From: Bacteroidota bacterium
GTDB taxonomy: Bacteria > Bacteroidota > Bacteroidia > 2-12-FULL-35-15
DNA length: 5,106 bases
Assembly (NCBI GenBank): GCA_026391935.1
Contig: JAPLDC010000023.1
Location: forward strand, 1-5,106
Direction: 5' to 3'
Shown here one piece after another: positions 1-5,106 of the stretch (the first letter of the stretch is position 1; every line of letters begins with the position of its first letter). Made by a program: the position numbers and the translations under genes. The notes under the pieces are model-generated. The model worked only from the letters and a program-made list of their open reading frames with translations, searched no databases and had not been told where the DNA came from.

Positions 1-1297
1 AGTGAGTACATCTGTAAATGGATTATGTCCATCCGGAGTAGCTTCAGCAACGTATACTTGCGGAACAGTAGCAGGTGCAACAAGTTATGTATGGACAGCT
101 CCAACAGGCGCAACAGTAACATCCGGTGCAGGAACAACATCCGTAACAATTGCTTTTGATTCTACTTTTACATCTGGTAATATAACAGTAGCAGCACAAA
201 ATGCATGTGGTACAGGTTTAGTAAAAACCCTAGCAGTTCGCAGTACATTAATAGCTCCGACATTAGTGAGTACATCTGTGAATGGATTATGTCCATCCGG
301 AGTAGCTTCAGCAACGTATACTTGCGGAACAGTAGCAGGTGCAACTACTTACAACTGGACAGCTCCAACAGGCGCAACCATAACATCAGGTGCAGGAACA
401 ACATCAGTGACAATTGCTTTTGGTTCTACTTTTACATCTGGTAATATTACAGTAGCAGCAGCAAATGCTTGTGGGCCAGGTTTGGTAAAATCACTTGCGG
501 TTAGAAGTACATTATTAGCACCAACAACTCTAACAGGACTTACCACAGGTTTGTGTCCATCTGGCGTATCGTCAGCAGTTTATACTTGTGGAACAGTAGT
601 AGGTGCAACTACATACAATTGGACAGTTCCAACAGGAGCAACAATTACAGCTGGTGCAGGAACAACAGCTGTTACAGTTAGTTTTGCTTCAACATTTACA
701 ACAGGCAATATTTCAGTAGTGGCAGAAAATGCATGCGGGATTAGTCCAGCAAAAATTCTTGCATTACGTAGTTCATTATTAGCTCCAACAACTTTAACAG
801 GACCAACTACAGGTATTTGTCCTGCAGGAATTACATCAGGTATATACACTTGTGGAGCAGTTGTGGGTGCATCAAGTTATACCTGGACCGTACCAACTGG
901 AGTAACAATAACAGCAGGTACTGGAACAACTTCAATCACAGTATCTTTTGCTTCAACATTTACTACAGGCAATATTTCAGTACAAGCAGTAAATGCCTGT
1001 GGAATCAGCTTAGCAAAAATACTTGCAGTTCGTAGCTCATTATTAGCTCCAGGTGTAATAACTGGTTCAACAGTTGTCTGTGCAAGTTCAACCAGCAATA
1101 ACTATTCAATTCTTCCGGTAGTAGGCGCAACAAGTTATGTGTGGACAGTACCGACAGGTTCAACAATCACATCCGGTGCTGGAACATCAGCAATCGTAGT
1201 AGATTTTGGAACTGCAGTTACTGGAGGTATCACTGTAAAAGCGGTTAATGCTTGTGGTAGTGGTTTAGCTCGAGCATTAACTTTAAGTATGACTTGT
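1..1297 (+). repeat. Five tandem 264-bp coding repeats (PKD-like units)
   Basis: Units begin at about 1, 265, 529, 793 and 1056. The conserved TGT codon of the first Cys falls at 26, 290, 554, 818 and 1079, giving exact spacings of 264, 264, 264 and then 261 bp; the last unit has lost one codon. Units 1 and 2 are the most alike, with 233 of 264 positions identical by hand alignment. Unit 5 is the most diverged and is terminal, as is usual in such arrays. The array probably continues upstream of the window, because the edge falls almost exactly on a unit boundary. The repeat is coding and in frame throughout, so it is a protein domain array, not a mobile or structural DNA repeat. Confidence 0.93.
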
Positions 1298-1603
1298 ATG
1301 GGAACTTATAGCAACGAAAGTAAAAGTATAACAAATGTAACATCTGAAAGTACAGTTGAACTTTTCCCAAATCCAACTTCAGATAATTTGAACATAAATT
1401 TTGTAACGGAATTTGATAAAGATGTTGTAGTAGAAATATTCAACTCTTTAGGTAGCAAAATATCGTCTGTAAAATATTCTTTAACATCTGGTGAAAATTC
1501 AATAATCACAAATGTTTCAGAATTTAACAATGGTTTATATTTTGTGAAAATAGCAGACTTGTTAACTAATGAAGTGTTAAGTAAGACCTTTATAAAACAA
1601 TAA
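2..1603 (+). CDS. T9SS-secreted protein with tandem PKD-like repeats (5' end missing)
   Basis: This is the C-terminal 533 residues of a larger surface or secreted protein. The frame is open from the window edge, and the first codon (GTG, Val) lies inside a repeat, so the true start is upstream. Five PKD-like domains (resembling the Pfam PKD_6 type) lie at about residues 1-88, 89-176, 177-264, 265-351 and 352-430. Each has the pattern C-P-x-G, V-x-G-A-x-x-Y-x-W-T-x-P-x-G, G-x-G-T, N-I-(T/S)-V and N-A-C-G. A polar linker (about 433-452) leads to a T9SS type A sorting domain (about 453-533) with FPNPTSDNL at 455-463, FNNGLYFVKI near the end and the basic tail KTFIKQ. The family is known to pass the Sec system and then the T9SS, with the sorting domain removed at export. 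No catalytic domain is visible. An adhesive or spacer role is inferred; the missing N-terminus could carry an enzyme or binding domain. Transcription probably ends at the terminator just downstream. Confidence 0.9.
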   Translation: MSTSVNGLCPSGVASATYTCGTVAGATSYVWTAPTGATVTSGAGTTSVTIAFDSTFTSGNITVAAQNACGTGLVKTLAVRSTLIAPTLVSTSVNGLCPSGVASATYTCGTVAGATTYNWTAPTGATITSGAGTTSVTIAFGSTFTSGNITVAAANACGPGLVKSLAVRSTLLAPTTLTGLTTGLCPSGVSSAVYTCGTVVGATTYNWTVPTGATITAGAGTTAVTVSFASTFTTGNISVVAENACGISPAKILALRSSLLAPTTLTGPTTGICPAGITSGIYTCGAVVGASSYTWTVPTGVTITAGTGTTSITVSFASTFTTGNISVQAVNACGISLAKILAVRSSLLAPGVITGSTVVCASSTSNNYSILPVVGATSYVWTVPTGSTITSGAGTSAIVVDFGTAVTGGITVKAVNACGSGLARALTLSMTCMGTYSNESKSITNVTSESTVELFPNPTSDNLNINFVTEFDKDVVVEIFNSLGSKISSVKYSLTSGENSIITNVSEFNNGLYFVKIADLLTNEVLSKTFIKQ

Positions 1604-1623
1604 TGTTTTCTTATTATTAATTG

Positions 1624-1667
1624 AAATACAATCGCCTTGCAGAAATGTAAGGCGATTGTATTTTTTT
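1624..1667 (+). terminator. Strong intrinsic terminator after the PKD-repeat gene
   Basis: A hairpin with arms 1624-1641 and 1646-1663 pairs over 18 bp with no mismatch and a single G-U pair (1639 with 1648). It is closed by a GAAA tetraloop (1642-1645), which is a stabilising GNRA loop. The 3' arm runs into seven T residues (1661-1667). It starts 21 bp after the stop codon of the upstream gene. The T tract on the + strand gives the direction; the opposite strand has no comparable T run, so it is likely one-way. It should insulate the following T9SS gene from read-through. Confidence 0.93.
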
Positions 1668-1779
1668 ATGCTATTACTAAATCATATAATGATTTCTTAA
1701 GGTGGAAATAAATTTCATATAACACAGGAAGAATATATTTACAAAAAATGTGTTGCAGGATTATGAAGATTAGGATTTA

Positions 1780-4455
1780 ATGGAGAAATACTATAATAAG
1801 AATTATTCAAAAATGAAATTGTTTTTTAATCATAATTCCATAACTATTCTATTTTTATTTTTTTTAAATTCTGTATTTTCTCAGGTTTCTTTTACTGCAG
1901 GAGATATTTTGATCATGCAAATTGGAGATGGGGGTGTAAATCCTTTAACTAGCAAGGCTTATGCAGAATATATTGTTGAGGTTAATCCTAATACAAGTGT
2001 TGTGCAAAATGTGATAATTCCAAATTCAACATCAGGAGCTAGAAGTGTTGAAAGTGGATCTGCTACATCCGATGCAGATTTGAATATTTCTGGCGATGGG
2101 AAGCTCATTACTTTTACTGGTTATGATGCTAATACAGGTACAGCAAGTATTGCTACCGCAAATAATATAAATAGAGTCGTATGTCAAATAAATAACGCAG
2201 CAACTGTAACTTTTCCTAGTAGTTATTCAGGATCAATAGCAACAAAGGTTTATTCAACAAATAATATAAGGTCGGCTGTAACATATGATGGAACAGGGTT
2301 TTGGACTGCCGGTACTTCAAGTTCAACAACAGGTGGAATTTATTATATTCCTTCGGGTACCTTAAATGCTACTGCAGCAGCTCCTGTTGTGAAAATAAAT
2401 AGCACCTTAACAAATGCAAGAATTGTAAAAATGTTTAATAATCAATTATATGGTAATGCTAGTTCTGGAGCATTCCAGGATCCATTTATTATTGGGAGTG
2501 GTTTACCTATATCATCTGGGCAAACATTAACCGTTTTGCCTGGATTACCTAATACGCATGATTCATATAGTTTTGCAATGTTTGATCGTGATAATAATGG
2601 TGTTTTGGACCTCATGTATTTGGCCGATTGTGGAACAACTTTGGGCTCAGGAGGAGTAAGGAAATATTATTTGAATGGCTCTACTTGGACGGCTGCAGGA
2701 ATACTAACAGGAAATATAACAGGTATAGCAGGATATTTCGACTGTAACAATAATCCAATGTTGTACTTTTCTACCATAGACCCTGGTAGTAGTGGTAGTC
2801 CAAATGAGGTATATAGCTACAATGATGTTTCATTAAATTCTACAGTCATTTCAGGTTCAATATCTTCTCCTACATGTTCTTTATTTATGCCAACTCAAAC
2901 TGGTTATGTATATAGAGGAATTGCAATGGCTCCTAATAACGGTAGTTTTAATTGGAATGTTGGGAGCACAAATCTTTCCGGAGCATATAAATCAATAATT
3001 ATTTCAGGTGGAATAATTACATTAACAGGAAATATTTCAGCATCAGATAGTATTTATGTGGGTAGTGGTGCTACATTAATTTGTGGAACTAGACTCATTA
3101 AAGGGAAAAAATTTGTGTTAGCATCGGGTGCCACACTAAAAATTGGATCCACGACGGGAATAACAGCGTCATCTCCTTCTGGAAATGTTCAAACGACTTG
3201 TCGGACATATAGCTCTGGAGCTAATTACGAATATAATGGAACAGCAGCTCAGGCAACAGGTAATGGATTACCTTCTACTGTAAATGATTTAACTATTAAT
3301 AATTCATCAGTTACAGGAGTTACTCTTACAAATGCTGTAACGGTTTCAAATGTTGCATATTTTACTTCCGGGTTACTAAAAACAACTTCTACAAATTTAA
3401 TTGCGATTACATCAACCGGCAGTGTTTCTGGAGTATCTAATAATAGTTTTGTCAATGGTCCTGTTAGAAAAATTGGAAACACTGCTTTTACTTTCCCAAC
3501 CGGGAAAGGGATACAATATGCACCCATCTCTATTTCTTCGCCAGCATTATCTTCGGATCATTTTACAGCAGAATATTTCAATTCAAACCCAGATCCAACT
3601 TATAGTAATACATTGAAAGATCCAACTATTGACCATATAAGTTCATGTGAATACTGGGTGTTAGGCAGAACAAATGGAACTTCGAATGTAAGTGTTTCAT
3701 TAAGCTATGATTCAATTAGGAGTTGTGGAGTAACTAATTTAACAGACCTTTTAGTCGCTCATTGGGATTTAAGTTTAGCAACTCCTATTTGGAAAGATAT
3801 GGGCGTTGGCGCTGCATTTGGAACAACAGCCTCTGGAACTGTATCAACATCATCGCTTGTTACTTCTTTTAGTCCTTTTACATTAGCTTCCATTAGTTTG
3901 TTTAACCCTCTTCCAATTGAATTGTTAAATTTTAATGCTTCTTATAATTATGAGAAAAATGCTGTTGATATAAAATGGCAAACTGCAACAGAGATCAATA
4001 ATGATTTTTTTACAATTGAACGAAGCCTTAATGCTTTTGATTATGAAGAGTTGTCTAATGTGGATGGTGCAGGGAACAGTATACGGGTCCTTAATTATTC
4101 AACTACAGACTTTTCTCCATTCAACGGACTTTCCTATTATCGATTAAAGCAAACGGATTTTGACGGAAATCATACCTATTCACGAACCGTTTCAATAAAT
4201 ACAACTAATAATCTTAATGTAGGAAATGTTTTTCCAAATCCGGCTACTGATAAACTAACCGTTGAATTTAATAATCAAAAAATGGAACAAGTACAAGTCA
4301 AGGTTTTCAATTGCTTAGGAGAACAAATGTATTTTAACACAAAAAAATCTGAAAGTAATTTAATAATTGATCTTTCCGGATTTTCAGATGGGATCTATAT
4401 GCTTCAAATAGATCGAGGAGAAAAAAAATATCAACAAAAATTTATAAAAAAATAA
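1780..4455 (+). CDS. Modular secreted protein with T9SS type A sorting domain
   Basis: A complete 891-residue protein. The signal peptide has a hydrophobic core ITILFLFFLNSVFS (21-34) with likely cleavage before Gln35. Residues about 38-385 form a repetitive beta-rich region, possibly a propeller, ending in YRGIAMAP (378-385). It includes a D-x-D-N-N-G-x-x-D loop at 269-277, a likely calcium site. Residues about 388-600 hold beta-rich, helix-like repeats (GANYEYNGTAAQ at 480-491, SFVNGPV at 556-562, then FPTGKG) common in Bacteroidota surface proteins. A Fn3-like pre-sorting module starts at LPIELLNF (711-718) and includes ATEINNDFFTIERS and SYYRLKQTDFDG. The T9SS sorting domain (about 816-891) has FPNPATDKL at 818-826, FSDGIYMLQI at 868-877 and tail KFIKK. 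It is probably exported by Sec and T9SS to the cell surface. No enzyme motif is seen. The start may be Met12 (ATG at 1813), which follows an A-rich stretch and gives the conventional signal peptide start MKLFF. The ATG at 1780 has AGGA four bases upstream. Confidence 0.93.
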   Translation: MEKYYNKNYSKMKLFFNHNSITILFLFFLNSVFSQVSFTAGDILIMQIGDGGVNPLTSKAYAEYIVEVNPNTSVVQNVIIPNSTSGARSVESGSATSDADLNISGDGKLITFTGYDANTGTASIATANNINRVVCQINNAATVTFPSSYSGSIATKVYSTNNIRSAVTYDGTGFWTAGTSSSTTGGIYYIPSGTLNATAAAPVVKINSTLTNARIVKMFNNQLYGNASSGAFQDPFIIGSGLPISSGQTLTVLPGLPNTHDSYSFAMFDRDNNGVLDLMYLADCGTTLGSGGVRKYYLNGSTWTAAGILTGNITGIAGYFDCNNNPMLYFSTIDPGSSGSPNEVYSYNDVSLNSTVISGSISSPTCSLFMPTQTGYVYRGIAMAPNNGSFNWNVGSTNLSGAYKSIIISGGIITLTGNISASDSIYVGSGATLICGTRLIKGKKFVLASGATLKIGSTTGITASSPSGNVQTTCRTYSSGANYEYNGTAAQATGNGLPSTVNDLTINNSSVTGVTLTNAVTVSNVAYFTSGLLKTTSTNLIAITSTGSVSGVSNNSFVNGPVRKIGNTAFTFPTGKGIQYAPISISSPALSSDHFTAEYFNSNPDPTYSNTLKDPTIDHISSCEYWVLGRTNGTSNVSVSLSYDSIRSCGVTNLTDLLVAHWDLSLATPIWKDMGVGAAFGTTASGTVSTSSLVTSFSPFTLASISLFNPLPIELLNFNASYNYEKNAVDIKWQTATEINNDFFTIERSLNAFDYEELSNVDGAGNSIRVLNYSTTDFSPFNGLSYYRLKQTDFDGNHTYSRTVSINTTNNLNVGNVFPNPATDKLTVEFNNQKMEQVQVKVFNCLGEQMYFNTKKSESNLIIDLSGFSDGIYMLQIDRGEKKYQQKFIKK

Positions 4456-4557
4456 CAGACTGAAATCGATTATTTAAATGATATCTGGTTGTGGATAAAA
4501 AGTAAATATTCAAATTTTGTTCACAATACTAGATTTTTTTACATACTCCTTTTCTAT

Positions 4558-4596
4558 TGATACAATTTTATACTATACATTAATAGTATTGTATCA
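4558..4596. other. Imperfect inverted repeat, possible weak transcript end
   Basis: Arms 4558-4566 and 4588-4596 (TGATACAAT with ATTGTATCA) pair over 9 bp. A further 5 bp pair inside (4572-4576 with 4583-4587) around a 6-base loop, leaving a 5-base bulge at 4567-4571. The element starts 103 bp after the stop of the T9SS gene. It is not followed by a real T tract on either strand, so it is not a standard intrinsic terminator. It could stabilise the 3' end of the upstream mRNA. The low G+C makes a chance origin possible. Confidence 0.35.
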
Positions 4597-4637
4597 TATT
4601 TCATAAAGATTAACTATTCCTTAATTTTTCAGTAAAG

Positions 4638-4665
4638 TTGGGATGATATTGATGATCTATTTTTG
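4638..4665 (+). promoter_or_regulatory. Candidate Bacteroidota-type promoter for the LpxH-like gene
   Basis: TTG at 4638-4640 is followed after 17 bp by TATTTTTG at 4658-4665, matching the TTG / TAnnTTTG (-33 / -7) pattern used by the primary sigma factor of Bacteroidota. It is the only TAnnTTTG match on the + strand between 4456 and 4944. Transcription would begin around 4670, giving a leader of roughly 270 bases before the ATG at 4945. That is long, so a closer non-consensus promoter remains possible. Confidence 0.35.
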
Positions 4666-4944
4666 TAGCGTGATGATAGTGAAATTACTATACAACATTT
4701 ATTAAATGAATTATGAAAAATTTATAATTCAACTTCTTCCTAAAGCAAAAAGCTTTACTACTCTTCCACCCACTATATTTTCCTTTCTTTTCATCCTAAA
4801 ATTTAAGCAAAAATGAAAACACTTCTATTTTGGTTTCATGTTTTTGTAACAAGAGTCTTCATGAAACAACTTACGGCATTTTATTCGCCGTTTAAGGCAA
4901 ATAAAAATTATGCAGATAAACAATTATTCATTTAATCTATTACT

Positions 4945-5106
4945 ATGCAAGGAATAAAAAGAGACATAGAACTTGTTGTTATTTCGGATGTGCATTTGGG
5001 AACTTATGGTTGTCATGCAAAAGAATTGCTGCAATATCTTAAAAGTATAAATCCTCAAAAATTAATCCTTAATGGGGACATAATTGATATTTGGCAGTTT
5101 AGTAAA
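4945..5106 (+). CDS. LpxH-like metallophosphoesterase, UDP-2,3-diacylglucosamine diphosphatase family (3' end missing)
   Basis: The first 54 codons of a calcineurin-like metallophosphoesterase, open to the window end. Metal-ligand motifs are visible: D-V-H-L-G at 15-19 (Asp15 and His17, motif D-x-H) and N-G-D-I-I-D at 43-48 (Asp45, motif G-D). The spacing of about 28 residues between them is normal for the family. The continuation I-W-Q-F-S-K resembles the Bacteroidota branch of the LpxH-like family (COG2908). Family members hydrolyse UDP-2,3-diacylglucosamine to lipid X and UMP in lipid A synthesis at the inner membrane. Many proteins of this branch are assigned only by similarity, so I withhold a gene symbol. 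The remaining ligands (N-H, G-H, G-H-x-H) lie beyond the window. The start is well fixed: this is the first ATG after an in-frame stop at 4933-4935. No Shine-Dalgarno site is visible, as is usual in this phylum. Confidence 0.85.
   Translation, partial: MQGIKRDIELVVISDVHLGTYGCHAKELLQYLKSINPQKLILNGDIIDIWQFSK

Larger units (their letters stand above)
4456..4944. other. 489-bp intergenic region without a convincing gene
   Basis: This A+T-rich spacer separates the T9SS gene from the LpxH-like gene. It contains an imperfect hairpin (4558-4596), one candidate promoter (4638-4665), a small palindrome TAAAGC / GCTTTA around 4741-4757, and an 8-bp inverted repeat (4833-4840 with 4860-4867). The only ORF with a plausible start is a 40-codon frame at 4813-4935, discussed under findings. 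No tRNA, riboswitch or IS end could be recognised. No Rho-independent terminator of normal form follows the T9SS gene; the T run at 4534-4540 has no stem in front of it. Confidence 0.7.

Noticed and set aside
205..444. Alternative-frame ORF within repeats 1-2 (and a similar one at 817-1035)
   Set aside because: The composition is rich in Ser, Asn, Tyr and Cys, as expected from reading the repeat in the wrong frame, and the frame overlaps a well-supported gene.
349..1098. Antisense open frames (349-546, 580-849, 877-1098) with similar translations
   Set aside because: They recur at the repeat period and mirror the PKD-like units on the opposite strand. They are shadows of the coding repeats and have no start context of their own.
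1..1297. CRISPR array or mobile-element repeat
   Set aside because: The 264-bp units are contiguous, coding and in frame, with no short repeat and unique-spacer pattern and no terminal inverted repeats.
4741..4757. TAAAGC / GCTTTA hairpin as a terminator
   Set aside because: It has only a 6-bp A+T-rich stem with no T tract on either side, and it sits in the leader of the next gene.
4873..4891. ACGGC / GCCGT stem before the LpxH-like gene as an attenuator or riboswitch
   Set aside because: The 5-bp stem has a 9-base loop and no T run or conserved aptamer features. I cannot distinguish it from chance.
4910..4957. 15-codon ORF overlapping the start of the LpxH-like gene
   Set aside because: It is too short, out of frame with the enzyme, and has no supporting initiation signal.

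Overview
The window looks like chromosomal DNA of a Bacteroidota bacterium, probably a low-G+C member of the Flavobacteriia, Chitinophagia or a relative. Three things point there. Two large secreted proteins end in type IX secretion system (T9SS) type A C-terminal sorting domains. One carries PKD-like repeats typical of that phylum. The intergenic DNA is A+T-rich, lacks clear Shine-Dalgarno sites, and contains one match to the Bacteroidota TTG / TAnnTTTG promoter pattern. Species cannot be read from this window.

Layout, all on the + strand. (1) 2-1603 is the 3' part of a gene cut by the window edge. It encodes at least five tandem PKD-like domains of about 88 residues, followed by a T9SS sorting domain. 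(2) 1604-1779 is a short spacer holding a very strong intrinsic terminator (1624-1667). (3) 1780-4455 (or from 1813) is a complete gene for an 891-residue secreted modular protein: signal peptide, propeller-like N-terminal half, beta-rich repeat region, a Fn3-like pre-sorting module and a T9SS sorting domain. (4) 4456-4944 is a 489-bp spacer with an imperfect hairpin, one candidate promoter and a dubious 40-codon ORF. (5) 4945 to the window end is the first 54 codons of a metallophosphoesterase of the UDP-2,3-diacylglucosamine diphosphatase (LpxH-like) family.

The two T9SS cargo proteins are probably exported through the Sec system and then the T9SS, to be anchored on the cell surface or released. 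Neither shows a recognisable catalytic domain; adhesion or a structural surface role is the most plausible inference. The strong terminator argues that they are separate transcription units. The LpxH-like enzyme is a cytoplasmic or membrane-associated housekeeping-type protein and appears unrelated to them apart from position.

I see no CRISPR array, tRNA, rRNA, insertion sequence, phage gene or defence system. The most notable signal is the mosaic evolution of the 264-bp repeats in the first gene, where a near-identical block abuts clearly diverged sequence. I do not see a previously undescribed system here.
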